Shown: positions 34,693 through 43,440 of the stretch, in pieces
How positions within the stretch are numbered: the first letter of the stretch is position 1
Layout: every line of letters begins with the position of its first letter
NCBI RefSeq assembly: GCF_010550245.1
Contig: NZ_JAAGLU010000024.1
Location: 109,005-173,004 of the forward strand
Length of the DNA stretch: 64,000 nt
Origin: Streptomyces sp. SID12501
Lineage (GTDB): Bacteria; Actinomycetota; Actinomycetes; Streptomycetales; Streptomycetaceae
Direction of reading: 5' to 3'
Notes under the pieces: model-generated
Told to the model about the DNA's origin: nothing
The model's input: the letters and a program-made list of their open reading frames with translations, nothing else
The model's database searches: none
Made by a program: the position numbers and the translations under genes

Positions 34693-34820
34693 TTCCGTTC
34701 GCCGGTGCGTCAGGGTTGCGTCAAGGACCTGCCTCGGCCTGCTTCTCGTCCCTTTTGTCGACATTGTTGGACGTAAGGTCGACGCTGCGCAATCAGTGGG
34801 CACGGGAAGACAATGAGGCC

Positions 34821-37427
34821 ATGGGACGCGGCAAGCTTCGGATCTACCTCGGTGCGGCACCGGGCGTCGGCAAGACGTACGCGATGCTGTCCGAGGCGCA
34901 CCGCCGTGTCGAGCGCGGGACGGACTGCGTGGTGGCCTTCGTGGAGCACCACGGCCGGCCGCGCACGGAGGTGATGCTGCACGGGCTGGAGCAGATCCCG
35001 CGCAAGGATCTGACCTACCGCGGATCCGTGTTCACCGAGATGGACGTGGACGCCGTGCTCGCCCGTCGCCCGCAGATCGCCCTGGTGGACGAACTGCCGC
35101 ACACCAACATTCCCGGCTCGCGCAACACCAAGCGCTGGCAGGACGTGGAGGAGCTGCTGGCCGCGGGTATCGACGTGATCTCGACTGTCAACATTCAACA
35201 TCTTGAGTCGTTGGGTGATGTGGTTGAGTCGATCACTGGTGTACGTCAACAGGAGACCGTCCCCGACGAGGTGGTCCGGCGTGCGGATCAGATCGAGCTG
35301 GTCGACATGTCCCCGCAGGCGCTGCGGCGACGGATGGCTCACGGCAACATCTACAAGTCGGACAAGGTCGACGCGGCTCTCGCCAACTACTTCCGGCCGG
35401 GGAACCTGACCGCGCTGCGGGAGCTGGCCCTTCTGTGGGTGGCGGACCGGGTCGACGAGTACCTGACCGAGTACCGCAGCGAGCACCAGGTCTCCAGGAT
35501 CTGGGGCTCTCGCGAGCGGATCGTCGTCGGACTGACCGGCGGGCCCGAGGGCCGCACGCTGATCCGGCGGGCCGCGCGGCTCGCGGAGAAGGGCGCCGGC
35601 GGCGAGGTGATGGCCGTCTACGTCGCCCGCAGCGACGGTCTGACCAACGCCTCGCCGAAGGAGCTCGCCGTCCAGCGCACGTTGGCCGAAGACCTTGGCG
35701 GAACGTTTCACCATGTGGTCGGGGACGACGTCCCGGTGGCGCTGCTGGACTTCGCGCGGGGCGTGAACGCCACCCAGATCGTGCTGGGCGTCTCCCGGCG
35801 CAAGACCTGGCAGTACGTCTTCGGGCCCGGGGTCGGCGCGACCGTGGCCCGGGACTCGGGGCCCGACCTCGACGTCCATCTGATCACCCACGACGAGGCG
35901 GGCAAGGGCCGCGGGCTGCCCGTGGCCCGGGGGGCCAGGCTCGGGCGGGCGCGGATCGTGTGGGGCTGGCTGGTCGGCGTGGCCGGGCCGGTGTTCCTCG
36001 CGCTGCTGCTGAACGCCGTCGACCTCGGCCTCGCCAACGACATGCTGCTGTTCCTGGCGCTCACGGTCGCGGCGGCCCTGCTCGGCGGCCTCTACCCGGC
36101 GCTGGCCTCGGCGGCCGTCGGCTCGATGCTGCTGAACTACTTCTACACGCCGCCGTACCACCGGCTGACCATCGCCGATCCGAAGAACATCGTCGCCCTC
36201 GTGATCTTCTTCGGGGTCGCCGTGTCGGTGGCGTCCGTGGTGGATCTGGCCGCGCGGCGCACGCATCTGGCGGCCCGGCTGCGGGCGGAGTCGGAGATCC
36301 TCTCCTTCCTCGCGGGCAGTGTCCTGCGCGGCGAGACCAGCCTGGAGGCCCTTCTCGACCGGGTCCGGGAGACCTTCGGAATGGAGTCCGTGGCCCTGCT
36401 GGAGCGGGCCTCCGACGTCGATCCGTGGACCTGTGCGGGCAGTGTCGGCACCCGGCAGGCGGTGGAGCGGCCGGAGGACGCGGACGTGGACATGCCGGTC
36501 GGCGACCACATGGCGCTCGCGCTGTCCGGCCGGGTGCTGCCCGCCGCCGACCGGCGTGTGCTGGCCGCGTTCGCCGCCCAGGCGGCCGTGGTGCTGGACC
36601 GACGGCGCCTCCAGTCCCAGGCCGACCAGGCCCGTACCCTCGCCGAGGGCAACCGGATCCGCACGGCTCTGCTCGCCGCCGTCAGCCATGACCTTCGTAC
36701 GCCGCTGGCCGGGATCAAGGCGGCGGTCTCGTCGCTGCGGTCGGACGACGTGGCCTGGTCCGAGGAGGACCAGGCCGAACTGCTGGCCGGCATCGAGGAC
36801 GGCGCCGACCGGCTCGACCACCTCGTGGGCAACCTGCTCGACATGTCCCGGCTCCAGACCGGCACCGTCACGCCGTTGATCAGGGAGATCGACCTCGACG
36901 AGGTGGTGCCGATGGCGCTGGGGGGCGTACCCGAGGACAGTGTCGAGCTGGACATTCCCGAGACCCTGCCGATGGTCGCTGTCGACCCCGGGCTGCTGGA
37001 GCGGTCGGTGGCCAACCTGGTCGAGAACGCCGTCAAGTACAGCCCGGACGGGGAGACGGTGCTGGTGGCCGCCAGTGCCATCGCCGAGCGGGTGGAGGTG
37101 CGGGTGGTGGACCGGGGGCCGGGCGTGCCGGACGAGGCGAAGGACCGCATTTTCGAGCCCTTCCAGCGGTACGGTGACGCTCCGCGCGGGGCCGGGGTGG
37201 GGCTGGGGCTCGCGGTGGCCCGGGGGTTCGCCGAGGCGATGGGCGGCACCCTGCGGGCCGAGGACACGCCTGGGGGCGGCCTGAGCATGGTGCTCACGGT
37301 ACGGGCGGCGACGGCGGGCGCGGGGGACGAGTTCCTGTGGCGTGGCGGGGCGGGGGCCGTGGAAGTGGGAACAGAAGTGTCAGCGGAGTCGGCAGTGGCG
37401 GCAGAGTCGGAAAGGCAGGTTTCATGA
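34821..37427 (+). CDS. kdpD: Sensor kinase KdpD (osmotic/potassium)
   Basis: The 868-residue protein has the KdpD layout. An N-terminal ATP-binding domain carries GAAPGVGKT (residues 11-19) and the conserved HTNIPGSRNTKRWQDV and NIQHLESLGDVV segments. A universal-stress-protein-like domain (about 230-365) follows, then four membrane helices (about 385-480), a GAF-like region, the phospho-acceptor box (VSHDLRTPLAG) and a HATPase domain. It senses low potassium or osmotic stress and phosphorylates KdpE. In Firmicutes the USP domain of KdpD binds cyclic di-AMP; whether this one does is not known. No kdpFABC pump genes are nearby. Codon use is abnormal at 35182-35260 over the conserved NIQHLESL segment. 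Confidence 0.93.
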   Translation: MGRGKLRIYLGAAPGVGKTYAMLSEAHRRVERGTDCVVAFVEHHGRPRTEVMLHGLEQIPRKDLTYRGSVFTEMDVDAVLARRPQIALVDELPHTNIPGSRNTKRWQDVEELLAAGIDVISTVNIQHLESLGDVVESITGVRQQETVPDEVVRRADQIELVDMSPQALRRRMAHGNIYKSDKVDAALANYFRPGNLTALRELALLWVADRVDEYLTEYRSEHQVSRIWGSRERIVVGLTGGPEGRTLIRRAARLAEKGAGGEVMAVYVARSDGLTNASPKELAVQRTLAEDLGGTFHHVVGDDVPVALLDFARGVNATQIVLGVSRRKTWQYVFGPGVGATVARDSGPDLDVHLITHDEAGKGRGLPVARGARLGRARIVWGWLVGVAGPVFLALLLNAVDLGLANDMLLFLALTVAAALLGGLYPALASAAVGSMLLNYFYTPPYHRLTIADPKNIVALVIFFGVAVSVASVVDLAARRTHLAARLRAESEILSFLAGSVLRGETSLEALLDRVRETFGMESVALLERASDVDPWTCAGSVGTRQAVERPEDADVDMPVGDHMALALSGRVLPAADRRVLAAFAAQAAVVLDRRRLQSQADQARTLAEGNRIRTALLAAVSHDLRTPLAGIKAAVSSLRSDDVAWSEEDQAELLAGIEDGADRLDHLVGNLLDMSRLQTGTVTPLIREIDLDEVVPMALGGVPEDSVELDIPETLPMVAVDPGLLERSVANLVENAVKYSPDGETVLVAASAIAERVEVRVVDRGPGVPDEAKDRIFEPFQRYGDAPRGAGVGLGLAVARGFAEAMGGTLRAEDTPGGGLSMVLTVRAATAGAGDEFLWRGGAGAVEVGTEVSAESAVAAESERQVS

Positions 37428-38107
37428 CCCGGGTGCTGGTGGTCGAGGACGAGCCGCAGATCGTGCGTGCACTCGTGATCAACCTCAGGGCACGGAAGTA
37501 CGAGGTCGACGCGGCCCACGACGGTGCCACCGCCCTCGAACTCGCCGCCGCGCGCCATCCCGACGTGGTCGTGCTCGACCTGGGACTGCCCGACATGGAC
37601 GGCGTCGAGGTGATCAAGGGGCTCCGGGGATGGACGCGGGTGCCCATCCTGGTGCTGTCGGCCCGGCACTCTTCCGACGAGAAGGTCGAGGCGCTCGACG
37701 CGGGCGCCGACGACTACGTCACCAAGCCCTTCGGCATGGACGAACTGCTGGCCCGGCTGCGGGCCGCCGTCCGCCGGGCCGAGCCCACCGGGAGCGCCGA
37801 GGACGACGTCATGGTCGAGACCGACGAGTTCACCGTCGACCTGGCCGCGAAAAAGGTCCACCGCGACGGGCGTGACGTACGGCTGACGCCCACGGAGTGG
37901 CATCTGCTGGAGGTGCTCGTGCGCAACACGGGACGGCTGGTCAGCCAGAGACAGCTGCTTCAGGAGGTCTGGGGGCCGTCGTACGGGACGGAGACCAACT
38001 ATCTGCGTGTGTACATGGCGCAGCTGCGGCGCAAGCTGGAGGCGGATCCCTCGCATCCGAAGCACTTCATCACCGAACCCGGCATGGGGTACCGGTTCGA
38101 GCGGTAG
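37424..38107 (+). CDS. kdpE: Response regulator KdpE
   Basis: The 227-residue OmpR-family regulator has phospho-acceptor Asp52 (VVVLDLGLPDMDG), Lys in DYVTKPFGM and a winged-helix output domain (TPTEWHLLEVLVRNTGRLVS, YLRVYMAQLRRKLE, GMGYRFER). ATG at 37424 overlaps the kdpD stop (ATGA), so kinase and regulator are made together. Its targets are probably potassium uptake genes elsewhere; local candidates are the trk-like and KimA-like genes downstream. Confidence 0.93.
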   Translation: MTRVLVVEDEPQIVRALVINLRARKYEVDAAHDGATALELAAARHPDVVVLDLGLPDMDGVEVIKGLRGWTRVPILVLSARHSSDEKVEALDAGADDYVTKPFGMDELLARLRAAVRRAEPTGSAEDDVMVETDEFTVDLAAKKVHRDGRDVRLTPTEWHLLEVLVRNTGRLVSQRQLLQEVWGPSYGTETNYLRVYMAQLRRKLEADPSHPKHFITEPGMGYRFER

Positions 38108-38173
38108 GGCCGTCCCCAGGGAGGCATGGTCCCGGGGTACGTCGGTGTCGGTGGGCGCCGGTAGGCTTCAGGT

Positions 38174-38572
38174 ATGAGTGCTGTTCCTCGTTCCGAGAAG
38201 CCGGTGGGCCGGTTCCGGCGCATGCTCGACCGGCTCTCCTCGTCGCAGGAGGACCTGGAGTCCGAGGAGCTGTGCGAGGACACCGAGACCGCGGGCTGTA
38301 CGCGTATCGGTGACTGCCACGACCGACAGATAGTGACGGTTACTGGTACCTTGCGCACGGTCACGCTACGGCCGAGGGCGGGGGTTCCGGCCCTGGAGGC
38401 CGAGCTCTTCGACGGTTCGGCCGCGCTGGACGTGGTGTGGCTCGGCAGGCGTTCCATCGTCGGGATAGAGCCGGGGCGCAAGCTGATCGCGTCGGGGCGG
38501 ATCTCGATGAGCCGGGGCCGCCGTGTGCTGTTCAATCCGAAATACGAACTGAGACCCCTCGGACGGGAGTAG
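38174..38572 (+). CDS. OB-fold nucleic acid binding domain protein
   Basis: The 132-residue protein has a basic N-terminal helix and an OB-fold core (RQIVTVTGTLRTVTLRP, LDVVWLGRRSIVGIEPGRKL). It resembles the conserved actinobacterial OB-fold protein next to DUF3159 (M. tuberculosis Rv2694c). The domain suggests single-stranded nucleic-acid binding, but no activity is known. It is four bases from the DUF3159 start, so the two are likely co-transcribed. Confidence 0.87.
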   Translation: MSAVPRSEKPVGRFRRMLDRLSSSQEDLESEELCEDTETAGCTRIGDCHDRQIVTVTGTLRTVTLRPRAGVPALEAELFDGSAALDVVWLGRRSIVGIEPGRKLIASGRISMSRGRRVLFNPKYELRPLGRE

Positions 38573-38575
38573 CCG

Positions 38576-39295
38576 GTGACGTCGCTCGACAAGCCGACCG
38601 AAGACGCCCAGCACGATTCCAGGGCGGTGACCGAGGCCGCGCTCTTCGAGGCGTTCGGCGGTCTGCGCGGCATGATCGAGACGGTCCTGCCGGGGCTGCT
38701 CTTCGTCACGATCTACACGATCAACAAGGACCTGCACTCGTCGGCCATCGCGGCCCTCGGTGTCTCGGTGCTGCTGGTCGTGGTGCGCCTCGTCATGAAG
38801 GACACCGTCAAGCACGCCTTCAGTGGTGTGTTCGGTGTCGCCTTCGGTGTCGTCTTCGCGATGATGACGGGCAATGCCAAGGACTTCTACCTGCCCGGCA
38901 TGCTCTACACGCTGGGGCTGTCGCTGGCGTACATCATCACGACGCTGTTCGGTGTTCCGCTGCTCGGGCTGATCCTCGGCCCGGTCTTCAAGGAGAACCT
39001 CTCCTGGCGTACGCGGAATCCGGGGCGCAAGAAGGCGTACGCGAAGGCCAGTTGGGCGTGGGGGCTGATTCTGCTCGCCAAGTGCGCGATCCTCTTCCCG
39101 CTGTACTGGTGGGCGGACACGGCGTCGCTCGGGTGGGTGCTGGTGGCGTTGAAGATTCCGCCTTTCCTGCTGGCCGTGTGGCTCACGTGGGTGTTCCTGG
39201 CGAAGGCGCCCGCGCCGATCGATGTGTTCGCTGAGATGGAGGCGGAGGAGCGGGCGGCTGAGGAGCGGAAGGCCGCGGCTTCTTCTTCCGAGTAG
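38576..39295 (+). CDS. DUF3159 membrane protein
   Basis: The 239-residue protein has about six membrane helices between residues 35 and 215 and an acidic C-terminal tail. FGGLRGMIETVLPGLLFVT near the start is characteristic of DUF3159. Its transported substrate, if any, is unknown; constant linkage with the OB-fold protein and TrkA-type genes in actinobacteria hints at ion or envelope homeostasis (inference). The GTG start at 38576 is four bases after the previous stop. Confidence 0.88.
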   Translation: MTSLDKPTEDAQHDSRAVTEAALFEAFGGLRGMIETVLPGLLFVTIYTINKDLHSSAIAALGVSVLLVVVRLVMKDTVKHAFSGVFGVAFGVVFAMMTGNAKDFYLPGMLYTLGLSLAYIITTLFGVPLLGLILGPVFKENLSWRTRNPGRKKAYAKASWAWGLILLAKCAILFPLYWWADTASLGWVLVALKIPPFLLAVWLTWVFLAKAPAPIDVFAEMEAEERAAEERKAAASSSE

Positions 39296-39329
39296 GTTCC
39301 GGGTAGGGGGAGTGGAGGGCGGGCGTCGG

Positions 39330-39478
39330 GGTGTTTCGCCCCCGCCGCCCTTACCCGTCCCATCCCCAGGGGCTCTGCCCCTTCGACCCCGCTGGGGCTG
39401 CGCCCCAGATCCCCCTTCGGCCTGGACGGCCTCGTCCTCAAGCTCCCCCAGAGGGGGACCCCCGGACGGGCTGAAACA
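39330..39478. repeat. Dispersed Streptomyces intergenic repeat
   Basis: The stretch with TTTCGCCCCCGCCGCCCTTACC, GGGGCTCTGCCCC, GGGGCTGCGCCCCAGA and TCGGCCTGGACGGCCTCGTC, ending at CCCCCGGACGGGCTGAA, has the composition and word order of a repeat that occurs in many Streptomyces intergenic regions (recognised from memory). It contains several nested hairpins (GGGGCTCTGCCCC, GGGGCTGCGCCCC, GGCCTGGACGGCC) and probably acts as a terminator or mRNA-stability element between converging genes. Confidence 0.65.
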
Positions 39479-39479
39479 A

Positions 39480-40157
39480 TCAGCTCGGGGCTTCCTCCTT
39501 GCGTACCGACAGGAGGTCCTCCAGTTCTTCCTCCCTGGCCTGGGCGGCTACGAACAGGAGTTCGTCGCCGGCTTCCAGGGAGTCCTCCCGGGTCGGGGTC
39601 AGGACCCGGGAGCCGCGGATGATCGTCACCAGGGACGTGTCGTCCGGCCACTCCACGTCGCCGACCTGGGTGCCGGCCAGCGCCGACTCCGGGGGGAGCG
39701 TCAGTTCGACCAGGTTCGCGTCGCCGTGGCTGAAGCGGAGCAGGCGAACCAGGTCGCCGACGCTCACCGCCTCCTCGACCAGGGCCGACATCAGGCGGGG
39801 GGTGGAGACCGCCACGTCCACGCCCCAGGCCTCGGTGAACAGCCACTCGTTCTTCGGGTTGTTGACGCGGGCGACGACGCGCGGAACGCCGTACTCCGTC
39901 TTCGCGAGCAGGGAAACGACCAGGTTCACCTTGTCGTCGCCCGTCGCGGCGATCACGACGTTGCAGCGCTGCAACGCCGCCTCGTCCAGCGAGGTGATCT
40001 CGCAGGCGTCGGCCAGCAGCCACTCCGCCTGGGGGACTCGTTCGACCGAGATGGCCGTGGGGGCCTTGTCGATCAGCAGGATCTCGTGGCCGTTCTCCAG
40101 CAGCTCGCCCGCGATCGAGCGGCCGACGGCACCGGCACCGGCAATGGCGACCCTCAT
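39480..40157 (-). CDS. TrkA-family K+ channel/uptake regulatory protein (CeoC-like)
   Basis: The 225-residue protein has an RCK_N Rossmann domain (MRVAIAGAGAVGRSIAGELL with GxGxxG, about residues 7-12; acidic end of beta-2 in ILLIDK) and an RCK_C domain (about 140-220). It is a cytosolic nucleotide-sensing gating subunit for potassium transport; RCK_C domains can bind cyclic di-AMP in some bacteria. It is the second gene of the pair that corresponds to M. tuberculosis ceoB-ceoC, and its ATG touches the upstream stop. Confidence 0.9.
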   Translation of the reverse strand: MRVAIAGAGAVGRSIAGELLENGHEILLIDKAPTAISVERVPQAEWLLADACEITSLDEAALQRCNVVIAATGDDKVNLVVSLLAKTEYGVPRVVARVNNPKNEWLFTEAWGVDVAVSTPRLMSALVEEAVSVGDLVRLLRFSHGDANLVELTLPPESALAGTQVGDVEWPDDTSLVTIIRGSRVLTPTREDSLEAGDELLFVAAQAREEELEDLLSVRKEEAPS

Positions 40158-40828
40158 CAGTGACCGGCCTCCTCTTCAGGGCCCTCGGCGAAGGACGCCT
40201 CGACCTTCTCGACGTGGTCCGTACGCATCATCACGTGCACCAGGTCGCCCTCCTGCAGCACCGTCTGCGAGGTGGGCAGAACCGCCTCGCCCAGGCGGGT
40301 GAGGAAGGCGACACGCACGCCGGTCTCGTCCTGCATCTTGCTGATCTTGTGGCCCACCCAGGCCGACGACGCGTGCACCTCGGCCAGCTGGACGCCACCC
40401 GTGGGATCGCGCCACAGCGGCTCCGCCCCGGACGGCAGCAGCCTGCGCAGCATCTGGTCGGCCGTCCAGCGGACCGTGGCGACGGTCGGGATGCCCAGGC
40501 GCTGGTAGACCTCGGCGCGGCGGGGGTCGTAGATGCGGGCCGCGACGTTCTCGATGCCGAACATCTCGCGGGCCACCCGGGCGGCGATGATGTTCGAGTT
40601 GTCACCGCTGGAGACGGCTGCGAACGCGCTGGCGTCCTCGATGCCCGCCTCGCGCAGGGTGTCCTGGTCGAAGCCGACCCCGGTGACACGACGGCCGCCG
40701 AACCCGGAGCCCAGTCGTCGGAAGGCGGTGGGGTCCTGGTCGATCACGGCGACCGTGTGCCCCTGTTGCTCCAGGGTCTGCGCGAGAGCGGAACCCACTC
40801 TGCCGCAGCCCATGATGACGATGTGCAC
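40157..40828 (-). CDS. TrkA-family K+ uptake regulatory protein (CeoB-like)
   Basis: The 223-residue protein has an RCK_N domain starting VHIVIMGCGRVGSALAQTLE with GCGRVG as nucleotide loop, and an RCK_C domain (about 140-215). The GTG at 40828 is the natural start because the Rossmann beta-strand begins there; longer readings lack homology. With its partner it should gate a Trk/Ktr-type or other potassium permease. The neighbouring divergently oriented permease gene is of the KimA type, so the two RCK proteins could control it or a distant TrkH (inference). Confidence 0.9.
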   Translation of the reverse strand: MHIVIMGCGRVGSALAQTLEQQGHTVAVIDQDPTAFRRLGSGFGGRRVTGVGFDQDTLREAGIEDASAFAAVSSGDNSNIIAARVAREMFGIENVAARIYDPRRAEVYQRLGIPTVATVRWTADQMLRRLLPSGAEPLWRDPTGGVQLAEVHASSAWVGHKISKMQDETGVRVAFLTRLGEAVLPTSQTVLQEGDLVHVMMRTDHVEKVEASFAEGPEEEAGH

Positions 40829-41270
40829 GACCGTCCTTCCGATCCGATGTCGAAGCCCGCCGTTGTCGACTTGGCTTGAACAGGGTCTCAGACCCCCGCC
40901 CAAGCTATACACGCACGGTGGGCGCGGGGCACTCCCGTGTGCACTCCGTGTGTACCTGTGGGCCGCCTACCTGCGGCTGATGCTGCGCACGCTGGCCACG
41001 GTCAGCAGCACGAGGACGACGAGTGCGAGAGCGGCGCCGATCAGCTCCGCGGCGAGTTGCGGCATGGGGTCTCCCGGGCAAGAGGGGAAGCAAGGAAGCC
41101 GGAAAGGCGGCTAAAGGGGGCATAAAGAGCGCTGTGGTTTCGTCATATAGCCATGAGGACGCGGTCCCGGGGGTGTTCGCCTGTCTCGGATGCCGGGATT
41201 TCACTCGGCGGACCGTCGGGTTTTCACCCGGATGTGCCCAGAACAAGGCGGGGAGCTTACGATCCTGTCC
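40829..41270. other. Divergent regulatory region between ceoB-like and KimA-like genes
   Basis: The 440-bp gap holds promoters for both transport-related units and one short membrane-peptide frame at 40967-41065. The part from 41130 to 41230 (GTGGTTTCGTCATATAGCC and on) is AT-richer and probably carries the permease promoter. No ydaO-type riboswitch blocks are visible here, in contrast with many KimA genes of Firmicutes. Confidence 0.4.
40967..41065 (-). CDS. Candidate 32-residue single-span membrane peptide
   Basis: A short frame starts at ATG 41065, seven bases after GGGAGA, and encodes MPQLAAELIGAALALVVLVL followed by LTVASVRSISRR. That is one hydrophobic helix (about residues 7-25) with a basic end (RSISRR), arranged as an inside-facing C-terminus. 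It lies between the ceoB-like gene and the permease, in the same orientation as ceoBC. Size and topology recall KdpF-like or other transporter accessory peptides. The start, ribosome site and clean hydrophobic composition support it, but the evidence is limited to this one sequence. Confidence 0.5.
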   Translation of the reverse strand: MPQLAAELIGAALALVVLVLLTVASVRSISRR

Positions 41271-43319
41271 GTGTCCAAACTGACCGACGTGCCCAAACGG
41301 ATCCTGATCGGGCGCGCACTGCGCAGTGATCGGCTCGGCGAAACGCTCCTGCCGAAGCGCATCGCTCTCCCCGTCTTCGCCTCCGACCCGCTCTCCTCCG
41401 TGGCCTACGCCCCCGGGGAAGTGCTGCTGGTCCTGTCGATCGCGGGCGTGTCGGCATACCACTTCAGCCCGTGGATCGCGGTCGCTGTCGTCGTGCTGAT
41501 GTTCACCGTGGTCGCCTCCTACCGGCAGAACGTGCACGCCTACCCGAGCGGCGGCGGCGACTACGAGGTGGCGAACACCAACCTCGGCCCCAAGGCCGGC
41601 CTCACGGTCGCCAGCGCGCTGCTCGTCGACTACGTGCTGACCGTCGCCGTGTCCATCGCCTCCGGCATCGAGAACCTCGGCTCCGCCGTCCCCTTCGTCG
41701 TCGAGCACAAGGTGTCCTGCGCGGTCGGCGTCATCGTGCTGCTGACACTGATGAACCTGCGGGGCGTCAAGGAGTCCGGGAAGCTGTTCGCGATTCCGAC
41801 GTACGTGTTCGTCGCGGGCGTCTTCATCATGATCGCGTGGGGCGCGTTCCGCAGCCTGGTGCTGGGCGACCACATGCGCGCGCCGACGGCCGGTTACGAG
41901 ATCAAGGCCGAACACCAGGGACTGGCCGGGTTCGCACTCGTGTTCCTGCTGCTGCGCGCCTTCTCCTCCGGCTGTGCCGCGCTCACCGGCGTCGAGGCCA
42001 TCTCCAACGGTGTGCCGGCCTTCCGCAAGCCGAAGTCGAAGAACGCGGCGAGCACGCTCGCGGCGATGGGCATCCTCGCCGTCACGATGTTCTGCGGGAT
42101 CATCGTGCTGGCCATGACCACCAAGGTGCGGATGGCCGAGAACCCCGCGCACGACCTGCTGGACAAGGGCGTCGAGGTCGGCTCCGGCTACGTCCAGAAC
42201 CCGGTGATCTCGCAGGTCGCCGAGGCCGTGTTCGGTGACGGCAGCTTCTTCTTCATCCTGCTCGCCGCCGCCACGGCGCTGGTCCTCTTCCTGGCTGCCA
42301 ACACCGCGTACAACGGCTTCCCGCTGCTCGGCTCGATCCTCGCGCAGGACCGCTACCTCCCGCGCCAGCTGCACACGCGCGGCGACCGGCTCGCCTTCTC
42401 CAACGGCATCGTGCTGCTGGCCGGCGCCGCCATCCTGCTGGTGTGGATCTACGGGGCGGACTCGACCCGCCTCATCCAGCTGTACATCGTCGGCGTGTTC
42501 GTGTCCTTCACGCTCAGCCAGACCGGCATGGTCCGGCACTGGAACCGCCATCTGGCCACCGAGAAGGACCAGGCGAAGCGCCGGCAGATGGTCCGCTCCC
42601 GAGCCATCAACACCTTCGGCGCCTTCTTCACCGGGCTGGTGCTGGTCGTCGTACTCGGTACGAAGTTCACGCACGGTGCCTGGGTGGCGCTGCTCGGCAT
42701 GGTGATCTTCTACGCGGTGATGACCGCGATCCGTAAGCACTACGACCGCGTCTCCGAGGAGATCGCCGCCCCGGAGGGCCCGAGCGACGACAGCGTACGG
42801 CCGTCGCGGGTGCACTCGGTCGTCCTGATCTCGAAGATCCACCGGCCCACGCTGCGCGCGCTCGCGTACGCGAAACTGATGCGCTCCGACACGCTGGAGG
42901 CGCTCAGCGTCAACGTCGATCCGGTGGAGACGAAGGCGCTGCAGGAGGAGTGGGAGCGGCGGGGGATCACCGTCCCGCTGAAGGTGCTCGACTCGCCGTA
43001 CCGGGAGATCACCCGGCCGGTGATCGAGTACGTGAAGGGGTTGCGCCGGGAGTCGCCGCGCGACGTCGTGTCCGTGATCATCCCGGAGTACGTGGTCGGC
43101 CACTGGTACGAGCAGTTGCTGCACAACCAGAGCGCGCTGCGGCTCAAGGGGCGCCTGCTGTTCACGCCTGGCGTCATGGTGACGTCGGTGCCCTACCAGC
43201 TCCAGTCGTCCGAGGCGGCCAAGAAGCGGGCGCGCAAGCGGCAGGAGTGGAACGCGCCCGGATCCGTCCGGCGCGGGCCGGCCGAGGAGCGGACGCGCGA
43301 ACCGAGCGCGAAGAACTGA
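41271..43319 (+). CDS. APC-superfamily permease, KimA (YdaO) K+ importer type
   Basis: The 682-residue protein has about 12 membrane helices and a 170-residue cytosolic C-terminal domain. Segments SDPLSSVAYAPGEVL, YRQNVHAYPSGGGDYEV, FSSGCAALTGVEAISNGVPAF and LHTRGDRLAFSNGI align, from memory, with Bacillus KimA, a high-affinity potassium/proton symporter inhibited by cyclic di-AMP. Older annotation would call it an amino-acid permease. The C-terminal domain (VHSVVLISKIHRPTLRALAY, VVSVIIPEYVVGHWYEQLLH) is the expected USP-like regulatory dimer part. GTG at 41271 follows GGGGAG. It lies beside ceoBC and kdpDE, supporting a potassium role. Confidence 0.82.
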   Translation: MSKLTDVPKRILIGRALRSDRLGETLLPKRIALPVFASDPLSSVAYAPGEVLLVLSIAGVSAYHFSPWIAVAVVVLMFTVVASYRQNVHAYPSGGGDYEVANTNLGPKAGLTVASALLVDYVLTVAVSIASGIENLGSAVPFVVEHKVSCAVGVIVLLTLMNLRGVKESGKLFAIPTYVFVAGVFIMIAWGAFRSLVLGDHMRAPTAGYEIKAEHQGLAGFALVFLLLRAFSSGCAALTGVEAISNGVPAFRKPKSKNAASTLAAMGILAVTMFCGIIVLAMTTKVRMAENPAHDLLDKGVEVGSGYVQNPVISQVAEAVFGDGSFFFILLAAATALVLFLAANTAYNGFPLLGSILAQDRYLPRQLHTRGDRLAFSNGIVLLAGAAILLVWIYGADSTRLIQLYIVGVFVSFTLSQTGMVRHWNRHLATEKDQAKRRQMVRSRAINTFGAFFTGLVLVVVLGTKFTHGAWVALLGMVIFYAVMTAIRKHYDRVSEEIAAPEGPSDDSVRPSRVHSVVLISKIHRPTLRALAYAKLMRSDTLEALSVNVDPVETKALQEEWERRGITVPLKVLDSPYREITRPVIEYVKGLRRESPRDVVSVIIPEYVVGHWYEQLLHNQSALRLKGRLLFTPGVMVTSVPYQLQSSEAAKKRARKRQEWNAPGSVRRGPAEERTREPSAKN

Positions 43320-43440
43320 CGAGCCGGGGACGGCCTGCACGGCCTCCTCGGGCTTGTGGTGAGCGGTCGGGCGGCGCCCACGTAGACTGGTGGGCTGTTG
43401 TCCGGCCGTTCCTTTTTCTCTCCCCTGGAGTCACCCCGCC

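Noticed and set aside
34710..36821. Open frame of 703 codons on the minus strand
   Set aside because: Antisense shadow of kdpD; the sense strand has all KdpD motifs.
41130..41270. ydaO riboswitch in front of the KimA-like gene
   Set aside because: Expected by analogy with Firmicutes, but none of the conserved blocks is present.
40905..43340. Open frame of 811 codons on the minus strand
   Set aside because: It is antisense to the KimA-like permease, has His/Gln/Arg-rich composition typical of the complementary strand of GC-rich coding DNA and shows no domain.
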